From the NCBI GenBank assembly GCA_964506465.1, contig CAZDLM010000008.1:15343-79342 (forward strand): a stretch of 64,000 nucleotides of DNA. Direction: 5' to 3'. Of this stretch, positions 9,266 to 17,672 are shown one piece after another (position 1 is the stretch's first letter; every line of letters begins with the position of its first letter). The translations under genes and the position numbers were made by a program. The notes under the pieces were generated by a model. The model saw only the letters and a list, made by a program, of their open reading frames with translations. It was not told the DNA's origin and made no database searches. Origin of the DNA: UBA6109 sp964506465 (GTDB lineage: Bacteria > Desulfobacterota > Syntrophia > Syntrophales > UBA6109).

Positions 9266-9664
9266 CTATTTCTTCGCCGGGGAACGGAAGGATGTCTCCT
9301 TCCCGGCGGGAGGATCGGCGCCTCCGATCGCGCGCGAAATGTACGGTATCGAAGACCGCCAGACATCGAGCGCCACGCGGTACGCCTCGAGCCCCGACGG
9401 CGTCAGCGCGTAGACCCTTCTCTTCTGCGCGCCCTTGAGCTGCCGATCTTCGCTGACTTCCGCGTAGCCGTGCTGCGTCAGTTCCTTGAGGATCGGATAG
9501 ATCGTGCCCAACGTCGGTATGCAGCAGCCGCAGGTAAGGGATTCCAGCTTCTTCAATATCCCGTAGCCGTGGTTGCGTCCTTCCGCCAGGATCTTCAGGA
9601 CGAGGATCTTGGTGAATCCGATATTGATCGCGGCTTTCCAGTAGCTGACGTTCGTAAGATCCAT
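9266..9664 (-). CDS. PadR-family transcriptional regulator with CGCC motif
   Basis: A 132-residue winged-helix repressor of the PadR family (HGYGILKKLESL and TLGTIYPILKELTQHGY are the recognition segments, residues 32-67). Unusually, Cys45, Cys47 and Cys48 (TCGCCIP) sit between the first helices and the recognition helix, a layout suited to binding a soft metal or metalloid. The gene is first in the minus-strand set with the Cys-rich permease, which it probably represses, and an operator-like palindrome lies just upstream (9690-9714). GGAGG is nine bases before the ATG. A decayed copy of this gene's start and promoter lies at 43953-44076. Confidence 0.87.
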   Translation of the reverse strand: MDLTNVSYWKAAINIGFTKILVLKILAEGRNHGYGILKKLESLTCGCCIPTLGTIYPILKELTQHGYAEVSEDRQLKGAQKRRVYALTPSGLEAYRVALDVWRSSIPYISRAIGGADPPAGKETSFRSPAKK

Positions 9665-9689
9665 GGGACGACGTCCTCCGTCCGTCTGT

Positions 9690-9714
9690 CATTATATTGA
9701 ATGTCTTTATAATG
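9690..9714. promoter_or_regulatory. Operator-like palindrome upstream of padR
   Basis: CATTATA (9690-9696) and TATAATG (9708-9714) form a perfect inverted repeat over an 11-base centre, 26 bp upstream of the padR start codon, and another CATAATG-like half site follows near 9721-9729. AT-rich inverted repeats in this position are typical PadR autoregulatory sites. The same block is duplicated at about 44021-44047 with one half changed to CATAATG. Confidence 0.6.
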
Positions 9715-10011
9715 GCTGATGTCATAATGCCCGCAGCTTGTCAAGCACTTCCCGTGCGAGACTGCCCCGCCGTTGACTCATAATAAGGTGTTACCAGCGA
9801 GTGGGAAGACAGGGGGAGTCTTGATACGTGTCGTGAAAATCGGCCGGCGGGCGGCAACTACATTTGCGCCGTCATGCAACTGCGGAATATGGGGACACCT
9901 TCAAAGGCGAGACGATTTCGACAATCACCTTGGCTCAAGCCGGCCTGATCATGCCATTCGGCCTCTGCATCTCCGGCATAGGCAGTGATAACCGGAAGGC
10001 CTGTTCTACTC
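9715..10011. other. Intergenic region between padR and the MBL-fold gene
   Basis: Besides the operator region, a TTGACA-like hexamer reads on the minus strand at about 9738-9743. The stretch near 9860-9960 has a coding-like look on the plus strand but no recognisable product, no ribosome site and no partner. I assign no gene here. Confidence 0.4.
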
Positions 10012-10995
10012 TCAAGCCATCACATACTTTATCGTGCCATTCTGACTCTTGCGCCTTACCTTGCCGTTGGCTTCCAGATGCCTGACGTGCGCCATGGCTT
10101 CCCCGAAGGCAAACCACTTCTGCGGGGGCGGGAACTCTTCCCAAGTTTTGGCGGTTATGTCCCATTTGATGTGGGAAGCTATCTGAAGGACATCCTTTGC
10201 GCCATCCCCCAGGGCCGCCAGTACTTCATTCAGGCGACTGTCATGGTGATCCTGCAACTCCTTGACTCTTCTCGGCAGGTCATGCACCAGACGACGGTGT
10301 CCCGTCAGCACGAGCCGCACGGCAAGAGCGTTGACCTTCTCAAGACTGGCCAAATACTGCCCAAGCGCATCTTCCATTTCTATCCAGTGAGCAATATTGG
10401 GGGTAATATCAAAAAGAATATGGTCGCCTGCAATCAGGATCTTATGATTTGCCTCATAAAGACTTGTGTGCCCCGGCGAATGCCCCGGGGTGGACACGCA
10501 CCTGAAGTGAAAATTTCCTATGTCTATCGCGTCGCCGTCTTTGACAATCGTAAAATTGAGCTTTCTCTTTAAACCGTACTTGTGTGCCGGATGACTCTTC
10601 ATGGAAACCCACGCACTATCAGGAGGGAAGCCATTGGCCACATAAAGATCGATAAGCTCTTGCCAATAGCTGTCCCAGTTCTCCTCCTGAGAATTCATCA
10701 TGCGTGTTTCCGGCTCATTGAAGTAGACTTTGGAGTTGTCGCGGGCCAGCATGTCGGCAAGCCCCATGTGGTCGACATGAAGGTGGGTAATAAAAATATC
10801 GGTCCTGTTCAAATCGACGCCAAGCTTCTGCAGGCTGTCCTCCATTACTTTCAGGCATTCTTCGCGATGGAAGCCAGCGTCAATAATCAGAAACCGGTCA
10901 CCGCCCTTGACAATATAAGAATTCAGCCATTTCAGCGGACTGCGCGGCAGGGGAATTTCGGTGCGGTACAAATTCGGAACGATCTCTTCGATCAT
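10012..10995 (-). CDS. MBL-fold metallohydrolase
   Basis: A 327-residue metallo-beta-lactamase-fold hydrolase. The first metal motif is THLHVDHMG (H-x-H-x-D-H), followed by TPGHSPGHTSLY and the bridging Asp in IAGDHILFD; a late His is in LTGHRRLVHD. The C-terminal 100 residues form a helical extension with a winged-helix flavour, as in the LACTB2/glyoxalase II-like group. Such enzymes act on thioesters, lactones or nucleic acids; in an acyl-CoA gene set a thioesterase-like role is possible but unproven. GGAGG lies about ten bases before the ATG. Base composition is less GC-rich than in the thiolase and hydratase genes further along. Confidence 0.85.
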   Translation of the reverse strand: MIEEIVPNLYRTEIPLPRSPLKWLNSYIVKGGDRFLIIDAGFHREECLKVMEDSLQKLGVDLNRTDIFITHLHVDHMGLADMLARDNSKVYFNEPETRMMNSQEENWDSYWQELIDLYVANGFPPDSAWVSMKSHPAHKYGLKRKLNFTIVKDGDAIDIGNFHFRCVSTPGHSPGHTSLYEANHKILIAGDHILFDITPNIAHWIEMEDALGQYLASLEKVNALAVRLVLTGHRRLVHDLPRRVKELQDHHDSRLNEVLAALGDGAKDVLQIASHIKWDITAKTWEEFPPPQKWFAFGEAMAHVRHLEANGKVRRKSQNGTIKYVMA

Positions 10996-11237
10996 GTTTG
11001 TGGTAACCTCCGATAGATCTTCTCGGCCGCGCTGAACGCAGACTGCACATCATTTCTTACAATCGGCAAGGTGTCCGGGCTACAGACTTGCGAATGCTCT
11101 GCGGAATCTGGTTCAGCCCCTCCCTGCACCGGGTATACCCTTTGCGGCGGCCTGCCAGCCTTCACGCTGTTACAGAATGCGGACGCGCGTTTGCAGCCGC
11201 AACGGCGCCCAAACTGTTCGAACTCTCGGAATGCCGC

Positions 11238-12377
11238 CTATTTCATGAGTTTGCGAGACATAATCAGTTTCATGATCTGATTGGTGCCTTCATAGATCTG
11301 CGTCATTTTCGCGTCCCGCATCATCCGCTCAAAGGGAAATTCTTTCATGTAGCCATACCCGCCTGCAATCTGGAGCGCATCGGCCGTGACCTTCATGGCC
11401 GTATCCGATGCGATCATTTTGGACGCGGCAGATAAATAGCCTTTATTCGGATTGTCTTCGTCGATCAACTGCGCAGCTTGGTAAACAAGGCTCCTGGCTG
11501 CATCAACCTCGGCCGCCATGTCCGCCAGCATCCAGCCAATTCCTTGGAACTGACCAATTGGCTTCCCAAATTGTTTCCTGTCTTTTGCATACTTCACAGC
11601 CTGCTCCAAAGCGCCCTTGGCGAGCCCGCAGGCCTGTGCGCCAATGACGGGCCGCGAGCGGTCCAATGCCTTCATGGCATAAACAAACCCGTTGCCCTCT
11701 TGGCCGATAAGATTATCCGAGGGAATTTCGACGTCCTCGAAAACCAGTTGGGCGGTCGGCGAACCCCTGATCCCCATCTTTCTGTCCCAACGGGCAACGG
11801 TTACTCCAGGGGCGTCCGTCGGTACAACAAAAGCACTGACCCCTTTGACTCCCTTGGATGCATCGGTCATCGCAAAGAGTGTAATGATATCGGCGACCGG
11901 CCCATTGGTGACGAAGGATTTCGTCCCGTTGATGATGTACTTGTCTCCTTTCCGCACGGCCCGGCTCGCGATCGCCCCGGAATCGGAACCGGCGCCCGGT
12001 TCCGTAAGTCCGAAAGACATGATGACCTTGCCCGTCGCAACCATGGGACCGTATTTCTTCTTCTGCTCTTCCGTACCCCCGATCAGGATCGGATCCCACG
12101 CCACGGCCTGCGCTTGAACGATCAGAGATGAACTGACACAAGCCCTCGCAATCTCTTCGACGGCGAGGCAAATGTAGATATGCCCCTGATGCGTGCCGCC
12201 GTATTCTTCCGGCACTCCAAGTCCGAGAAGCCCCATTTCCTGAAATATCTCTTTCAATTCCCAGGGAAATTCGCCCTTCTCATCTATCGCGGCCGCACGG
12301 GGTGCGACTTTGCTGTCGACCATTTTCCGAAGCTGGCCGGCAAACATTTTTTGTTCTTCGGTGTGCAGTAAATACAT
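11238..12377 (-). CDS. Acyl-CoA dehydrogenase
   Basis: A 379-residue FAD-dependent acyl-CoA dehydrogenase of normal length. It has the first signature SFGLTEPGAGSDSGA, FAD/CoA contacts around SFVTNG, and the catalytic glutamate in QIYEGTNQI. It would oxidise an acyl-CoA at the alpha-beta bond and pass electrons to ETF; chain length cannot be told. The start has no clear ribosome-binding site, and its upstream side abuts an IS3 remnant ending at 12379, so its native leader may have been removed. Its closest functional partners are the EtfBA genes at 24.6-26.4 kb. Confidence 0.88.
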   Translation of the reverse strand: MYLLHTEEQKMFAGQLRKMVDSKVAPRAAAIDEKGEFPWELKEIFQEMGLLGLGVPEEYGGTHQGHIYICLAVEEIARACVSSSLIVQAQAVAWDPILIGGTEEQKKKYGPMVATGKVIMSFGLTEPGAGSDSGAIASRAVRKGDKYIINGTKSFVTNGPVADIITLFAMTDASKGVKGVSAFVVPTDAPGVTVARWDRKMGIRGSPTAQLVFEDVEIPSDNLIGQEGNGFVYAMKALDRSRPVIGAQACGLAKGALEQAVKYAKDRKQFGKPIGQFQGIGWMLADMAAEVDAARSLVYQAAQLIDEDNPNKGYLSAASKMIASDTAMKVTADALQIAGGYGYMKEFPFERMMRDAKMTQIYEGTNQIMKLIMSRKLMK

Positions 12378-12378
12378 C

Positions 12379-12725
12379 TTAGAGAATGGCCCGCATCGTT
12401 CGCTGCAGAGTCTCTTCGTCTCGACCCGCCTGCCGGCTGGGTTTTAAAGCCTTTTCGCAAGCGCCTCCTGCAGCCGGTGCTTGTCGAGACTTAGATTCAC
12501 CACCATCTGTTTGAGCTTCTGGTTTTCCCTTTCGATTTGCCGGAGCAGCGCCAGCCTGCTCACACTCGGCCCTCCGTACTTCTTCCGCCAAGTGTAGTAG
12601 GTCTGATCCGTAATGCCCAACTGCCGGATCAATTCAGACACCGACATCCCCATTTCAACCTGCCTTAGTGCGCAGGAGATCTGCTCCGTCGTAAACTTCT
12701 TGTTCACGTCTTTCACCCTCCTCAT
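12379..12725 (-). mobile_element. IS3-family (IS407-like) insertion sequence remnant
   Basis: A 93-residue OrfA (12444-12725) has the helix-turn-helix FTTEQISCALRQVEMG...ELIRQLGI and the leucine zipper-like RENQKLKQMVVNLSLDKHRL typical of IS407-group OrfA. In a shifted frame a short stretch resembling the first 20 or so residues of OrfB (ALKPSRQAGRDEETLQ) runs to a stop at 12379, so the DDE catalytic subunit is almost wholly deleted. The element cannot transpose alone. No terminal inverted repeats were recognised. It lies between a broken SDR gene and the acyl-CoA dehydrogenase start. Confidence 0.8.
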
Positions 12726-12870
12726 TTACAATTCGATTCCGGCACTCACGTAAACGTATCTGCAGTAATAAAGCGGCGTTTGGCGGACCAAATGACTTAT
12801 GAGGCTTCGGACGTTTCACGCACTTGACGTACTGCTGCAGCGGACAGTGATATCAGTGAACAATTCACAA

Positions 12871-13303
12871 TCAACCTCGAGATCCGCGTCTGACGCACCC
12901 GTGGATGAAATAAACCTCTCCAGCCATTGCCTCGTTGCGGTACAGTTCGGAGACGAGCGAAGCGACTTCGTCCGGTTCGATGAACCGTCCGATCGGTATC
13001 CCTTTCAAGGCGCTTGCGAGCCTTTCTGATCCGCTCCCTTCAGCAGGGGTGTGTCAACGTACCCTGGTGCAACCGCTACACAGCGTATGCAGTCCGACAA
13101 ACCGCGACGGAAGAATTCAGCAGTGATCACCTTGGGAAAGACCGACATGGCCGCCTTGGAGGACGCATAATTGATCTGCCCCACCGTTCCCAGCGAAAAG
13201 ATCGACGAGATCAGGCAGATGAGCCCGCGGGAGTCGCTGTTGACCATCTGTTCGACGCAGTCACGGACCGTGAGGAAGACACCCGTTAAATTGATGCCTA
13301 ACT
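12871..13303 (-). pseudogene. Short-chain dehydrogenase/reductase, truncated and frameshifted
   Basis: An SDR relic. The segment INLTGVFLTVRDCVEQMV, the catalytic Ser-Tyr-Lys region (ISSIFSLGTVGQINYASSK) and VAPGYVDTPLLKG read in one frame. A one-base shift near 13025 moves the rest (LASALKGIPIGRFIEPDEVA, then a C-terminal VYFIHG) into another frame. The N-terminal Rossmann Gly motif is missing: a TAG stop lies in frame just before 13303. Function is lost. The intact ancestor would have been a FabG-like 3-ketoacyl or alcohol dehydrogenase, in keeping with the neighbouring genes. Confidence 0.8.
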
Positions 13304-13393
13304 CTCCTCCTTATTCAACTAGTCGTGATCCCTCACCCTTCACAGGCATCAGGCTTTCACGATCCGTAGAGTCATTTTCAAGTCGTTCTCCGC

Positions 13394-14656
13394 TCACTTT
13401 CTCTCCACGATCATGCAGATGCCCTGACCGCCGCCGCCGCAGATCGTCTCCAATCCCCAGCGAACCTTGCTCCGCTTCATCTCATGAAGAAGCGTCACCA
13501 TGCGCATCACGCCCGTCGCCCCGATCGGATGTCCCAGCGAAATCCCCGAACCGTTCACGTTCACCTTCGCCTCCATCTCCGCATCGCTCAAACCGGACAT
13601 CCGCGCATCCGCAAGACACTGCACCGCAAACGCCTCCTGAACTTCAATCAAGTCCATCTCCCCGATCTTGACTCCGGCCTTCTTCAAGGCCTTGTTCACC
13701 GCATCCGGCACCGCCGGATATGTCACCGTCGGGTCCGTCGCCGCCACCGCGCATGACCGGAAATACGCCAGAGGCTCCACTCCCAGTTCCTTCGCCTTCC
13801 GCTCCGACGCCAGGATCAATACCGCCGCCCCGTCGTTCTCCGATGACGAGTTCGCCGCCGTGCACACCCCGTCCGGATACACCGGCTTGAGCTTCGCGAT
13901 CTTCTCCAACGTCGTGTCGCGCCTCGGACCCTCGTCCACGGCAAACATCACTTCGCCCGCCTTGCCGCCCGACACCGGCACCGGAACGATCTCACCGGCA
14001 AACTTCCCCGCATCCCACGCCGCAATCGCCCGCTGGTGGCTCCGGATCGCCCACCGGTCCGCCTCTTCCCGCTTGATCCCCTCGCGCTTTGCCGCTACCT
14101 CCGCCCACGTCATCATCGAACTCAATTCGCCATAGCGCTTGATCGGCTGACTCATCACGCGCGCCCGCTGGATCCGATCATAAAGGGGAATCCCCCACAT
14201 CGCCAGCGCCCCGTGTCCCTTGGGCATGAATCCGTATTTCTCGTGCTTCTTGCCCCCCAGCCCCCACTTGATGTCCCCGGGAATATACATCTCCGCCTGG
14301 CTCATCGAATCCATCCCGCCGGCCGCCACGATCTCCGCGTTTCCCGTCTGAATCTTCATCGCCCCGATAAATATCGAGTCCAGTCCCGAACAGCACCGCC
14401 GGTCCAGCACCATCCCCGGAATCGTGTCCGGCCACCCCGCGTCCAGCACCGCCATCCGCGCGCCGTTCGCACACTCTCCGTTCTGGTACGCGCTTCCCAT
14501 GATCACGTCTTCGATCGTCGCCGGGTCCACCTTCGCGCGCTTCGCCGCCTCCGCCAGAACCAGCCCGCCCAACCGATATACCGGCACGTCACGAAGCGAT
14601 CCGCCGTATCCGCCGATCGCCGTACGTACGCCGCTCAATATCACCACCTTCTCCAT
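13394..14656 (-). CDS. Thiolase (acetyl-CoA acyltransferase family)
   Basis: A 420-residue thiolase. The nucleophile is in LDRRCCSGLDS (about residue 90), the histidine in GHPIGATG and the second cysteine in ETICGGGGQG, so all catalytic residues are present. It would cleave 3-ketoacyl-CoA with CoA, or condense two acyl-CoAs. The frame is open upstream to 14872 in arginine-rich out-of-family sequence; the ATG at 14656, preceded by GAGGAG, is the true start. It follows the enoyl-CoA hydratase gene by 46 bp and completes the beta-oxidation set read from 27.6 kb. The gene is visibly more GC-rich than the dehydrogenase at 11.2 kb. Confidence 0.93.
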   Translation of the reverse strand: MEKVVILSGVRTAIGGYGGSLRDVPVYRLGGLVLAEAAKRAKVDPATIEDVIMGSAYQNGECANGARMAVLDAGWPDTIPGMVLDRRCCSGLDSIFIGAMKIQTGNAEIVAAGGMDSMSQAEMYIPGDIKWGLGGKKHEKYGFMPKGHGALAMWGIPLYDRIQRARVMSQPIKRYGELSSMMTWAEVAAKREGIKREEADRWAIRSHQRAIAAWDAGKFAGEIVPVPVSGGKAGEVMFAVDEGPRRDTTLEKIAKLKPVYPDGVCTAANSSSENDGAAVLILASERKAKELGVEPLAYFRSCAVAATDPTVTYPAVPDAVNKALKKAGVKIGEMDLIEVQEAFAVQCLADARMSGLSDAEMEAKVNVNGSGISLGHPIGATGVMRMVTLLHEMKRSKVRWGLETICGGGGQGICMIVERK

Positions 14657-14702
14657 GAATATGCACTCCTCACATCCCAAAACAAAAACGTCAGGTTCCT
14701 TC

Positions 14703-15485
14703 CTACTTGCCCTTGTAAGCCGGCTTCCTCTTCTCCAGAAACGCCCGCATCCCTTCCTTCTGGTCCTCGCTCGAAAAGGCCATCGAAAAACAGGCGTTCT
14801 CGATCGCCGCCGCCGTCCGCAAGTCCGCATTCGCCGCATTCTGGATGCTGTACTTCGCCAGTCCCAGCGCAACGGGGCTGTGCTTCGTCATCATCCGCGC
14901 CATGTTCAGCGCCTCCTCCATCAGCTTGTCGTCCTCCACCACCGCGTTCACGAGATTGATCCGGCAGGCCTCCTCGGCCGAAATGATCTTCCCCGTCATC
15001 ACCAGCTCCTTCGCCTTCCCGATCCCCACGAGCCGCGTCAGGCGCACCGTGCCCCCTCCGCCCGGAATGATCCCGATGTTGATCTCCGCCTGCCCCATCT
15101 TTGCGCTCTTCGACGCGATACGGATGTCACAGGCCATGGCCAATTCGCACCCGCCCCCCAGGGCGAATCCTGCGATCGCTGCAACGATCGGCTTGGCCAC
15201 CTTCTCCATCTGGAAGGTCAAATCGGCAACGGACAACCGGTAAAATTGCTCCATGGCCGTCTTTTCCACCATGGCGGCGATATCCGCACCGGCCGCGAAT
15301 ACCTTCTGTCCGCCCGTCAGAATGATGGCCCTCACCTCCCCATCTTGTTCCAATGCCGAAAAGGCTTTTCCCAGTTCCTCCCGCATCGTCTGGTTGATAG
15401 CATTCCGGACGTCCGGACGGTTCAGCGTGATGATGCCGATCCTGTCCGCCACGTTCTTTTCCACCAGTATCGTCTCGTACGACAT
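14703..15485 (-). CDS. Enoyl-CoA hydratase/isomerase family protein
   Basis: A 260-residue crotonase-fold protein. Both catalytic glutamates of enoyl-CoA hydratase can be placed: one in GGGCELAMACD, the other in AEINIGIIPGGGG. The oxyanion-hole segment AAGADIAAM is also normal. It most likely hydrates crotonyl-CoA or a related 2-enoyl-CoA to the 3-hydroxyacyl-CoA, which fits the dehydrogenases and thiolase on either side. GGAGG is nine bases before the ATG. Confidence 0.92.
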   Translation of the reverse strand: MSYETILVEKNVADRIGIITLNRPDVRNAINQTMREELGKAFSALEQDGEVRAIILTGGQKVFAAGADIAAMVEKTAMEQFYRLSVADLTFQMEKVAKPIVAAIAGFALGGGCELAMACDIRIASKSAKMGQAEINIGIIPGGGGTVRLTRLVGIGKAKELVMTGKIISAEEACRINLVNAVVEDDKLMEEALNMARMMTKHSPVALGLAKYSIQNAANADLRTAAAIENACFSMAFSSEDQKEGMRAFLEKRKPAYKGK

Positions 15486-15561
15486 TTCCGCTATCCTCCG
15501 AAATCTATTTTTTTGTAGAAGCTCTTCATCGAGTCGTCGTTTCCAGGAGACCTGCCGGTCC

Positions 15562-16716
15562 TCATCGATTCGGGCTGTATCCGAGCGCCGTGTTGGCGAC
15601 GATCAGAGTATGCATGTTCGACGTGCCTTCGAGCGTCTCGAACTGCTTGCTGTCCCGCAGAAACCTCCCGCAGGGATATTCGTTGGAATATCCGAAGGAG
15701 CCGAAAATCCGCATGCACTCATTCGCCGCGTGAACCGCGGCCTTCGCACCGAAGAGCTTCGCCATCGACGTCTCCATCGTGCTCGGCATTCCTTGGTCCT
15801 TCAACCATGCCGCCTTGTACACGAGTGCTGACAGAGCCTCGTGTTCCATTTTCATTTCAGCGATTTGCTGCTGGATGAGCTGATGATGTCCAATGGGGCT
15901 GCCGAATTGACACCGTTCGTTGGCATACTTTAATGAGGCCTCCAAACAAGCGGCGGAAAGCCCCAATGAGCCGGCGGCACAGCCGAGCCTCGTATGGTTC
16001 AATTGTGTCATGCAAATTTGAAAGCCTTTGTTCAATCCCCCAAGCACCAGTTCCTTCGGAACGCGCACATCCTCGAAAGCAATTTCCGCCGTGTCCGACG
16101 CCCACAGCCCCACCTTGTCATGTATCTTCTTGCGTGAAATACCCGGCAGGCTATAGTCCATGATCAGGCAGCTGATCCCCTTGGTGCCGGCATTGCGATC
16201 CGTTTTGACATACAGAAGACCGTGATCGCAGACGGTGCCGTTCGTGATCCACATCTTGCTGCCGTTGAGGACAAAGTGATCCCCCCTGTCCTCAGCGTAA
16301 CACTTCATGGACGCTACATCAGACCCAACGTCGGCTTCCGTCATCGCGAAACTGCCGACGTATTCGCCGCTGACGAACTTCGGGACGTACCGCCGCTTCT
16401 GCTCCTCCGTCCCGAAAGTCTGGATCGTCCATGCCGGCCCCCAGCACTGCATGTTGAAAGCCATTCTCCACGACGTGTGGACCTTCGACACCTCCTCGAT
16501 TGCTAGAACGCCTTCCGTAAAGCCCATGCCGTTGCCGCCGTACTGCTCCTCGATGCAGAAGCCGAAAAATCCCAAGGCCGCCATCTTCTCGAAGATCTCC
16601 CGGCGCCAGAAATGGTTTTTTTCGTCTTCTTCCACATGCGGCCCGATCTCGTCCCGGGCGAAATTCCTTGCCATGTCCCGCAGCATCTGCTGCTCCGGAG
16701 TAAACGCGAAGTCCAT
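15562..16716 (-). CDS. Acyl-CoA dehydrogenase, glutaryl-CoA dehydrogenase-like
   Basis: A 384-residue acyl-CoA dehydrogenase. The catalytic glutamate is Glu363 (ETLEGTSN) and the FAD loop is AMTEADVGSDVAS. Arg84 in HTSWRMAFNMQ lines up with the arginine that grips the distal carboxylate in glutaryl-CoA dehydrogenases, including the non-decarboxylating ones of Desulfobacterota (alignment from memory). A dicarboxylyl-CoA such as glutaryl-CoA is therefore a reasonable substrate guess. The frame remains open to 17691 through the neighbouring gene's shadow; the family starts at the ATG at 16716, although no good ribosome site precedes it. It lies 35 bp after the 3-hydroxyacyl-CoA dehydrogenase gene. 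Confidence 0.88.
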   Translation of the reverse strand: MDFAFTPEQQMLRDMARNFARDEIGPHVEEDEKNHFWRREIFEKMAALGFFGFCIEEQYGGNGMGFTEGVLAIEEVSKVHTSWRMAFNMQCWGPAWTIQTFGTEEQKRRYVPKFVSGEYVGSFAMTEADVGSDVASMKCYAEDRGDHFVLNGSKMWITNGTVCDHGLLYVKTDRNAGTKGISCLIMDYSLPGISRKKIHDKVGLWASDTAEIAFEDVRVPKELVLGGLNKGFQICMTQLNHTRLGCAAGSLGLSAACLEASLKYANERCQFGSPIGHHQLIQQQIAEMKMEHEALSALVYKAAWLKDQGMPSTMETSMAKLFGAKAAVHAANECMRIFGSFGYSNEYPCGRFLRDSKQFETLEGTSNMHTLIVANTALGYSPNR

Positions 16717-16751
16717 ATTTGAATTTTGTGCGTGAGTCCGTTTCGACGGGC

Positions 16752-17639
16752 TTACAGACGAATATCCGTCCTGACCTTCTTTTCGCCGCTCGTGTAGTCG
16801 TACCAGCCCTTGCCGGTCTTGCGCCCCAGGTCCCCCGAGGTAACAAGCTTTCTCAGCAGCAGCGAAGGACACCACTTTGGATCCCGGTAGTTCTCCCACA
16901 GGGTCTCGAATACCGCCAGACCGATCTCCAGACCCACCTGATCCTGCAGCTCCAGCGGGCCCATCGGATGACCCAAACCGAACTTCATCGCCTTGTCGAT
17001 ATCCTCGATCGACGCCACACCCTCGGCAAGGCAGGCGTAAACCTCCGCCCGAAGCGCCGCATTGATCCGGTTCACCAGAAATCCCGGACCGTCCTTCACC
17101 AGCACCCCGACCTTCCCGATCTTCTCCGCAAGGGCCCGGATGACCGCCACCGTATCGTCGGACGTCTTCAGGCCACGGATGATCTCCACAAGCTTCATGA
17201 TATGCGCCGGGCTGAAGAAATGCATCCCCACCACCTTGTCCGGACGCTTCGTCGCCGTCCCAAGCTCCGTGATCGGAATCGACGACGTGTTGCTCGCAAA
17301 AATGGCCTGCGGAGGGCACATCCCGTCCAGGTCCCGGAACAGCGACATCTTTTCCTCTTTCCTCTCGATGATCGCCTCGATGATGAAATCGCAGTCTTTC
17401 ACCGCCTCCAACGATGTCGACGTCCGGATCCGGCCCAGAACCGAAGCCTTGTCCTGCTCCTGAATCTTCCCCTTCGCCACCGCCCCGGATAGATTCTTCT
17501 CGATCGCCGCCATCCCCTTCTTCACGAACGCATCGGCAACGTCCCGAATCACCACGTCGTGCCCCGCCGCGGCCATCACCTGCGCGATCCCTGATCCCAT
17601 CAGTCCCGCGCCGATTACTCCCACCTTCCTGATCTCCAT
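16752..17639 (-). CDS. 3-hydroxyacyl-CoA (3-hydroxybutyryl-CoA) dehydrogenase
   Basis: A 295-residue NAD-dependent dehydrogenase of the short-chain 3-hydroxybutyryl-CoA type. The Rossmann motif is GVIGAGLMGSGIAQ, the catalytic histidine is in MHFFSPAHIM with the partner Glu in the same region, and the Asn motif reads FASNTSSIPI; the C-terminal domain has GLGHPMGPLELQDQVGL. It oxidises a 3-hydroxyacyl-CoA to the 3-ketoacyl-CoA. GAGGGAGA precedes the ATG. It is one of three such dehydrogenases in this run and the most canonical of them. Confidence 0.93.
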   Translation of the reverse strand: MEIRKVGVIGAGLMGSGIAQVMAAAGHDVVIRDVADAFVKKGMAAIEKNLSGAVAKGKIQEQDKASVLGRIRTSTSLEAVKDCDFIIEAIIERKEEKMSLFRDLDGMCPPQAIFASNTSSIPITELGTATKRPDKVVGMHFFSPAHIMKLVEIIRGLKTSDDTVAVIRALAEKIGKVGVLVKDGPGFLVNRINAALRAEVYACLAEGVASIEDIDKAMKFGLGHPMGPLELQDQVGLEIGLAVFETLWENYRDPKWCPSLLLRKLVTSGDLGRKTGKGWYDYTSGEKKVRTDIRL

Positions 17640-17672
17640 AATGATCTCCCTCGCCGCTCGAAATTCCTCTTA

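Noticed and set aside
13000..13060. Programmed frameshift in the SDR gene
   Set aside because: The Rossmann N-terminus is also missing and there is no slippery site; simple decay fits better.
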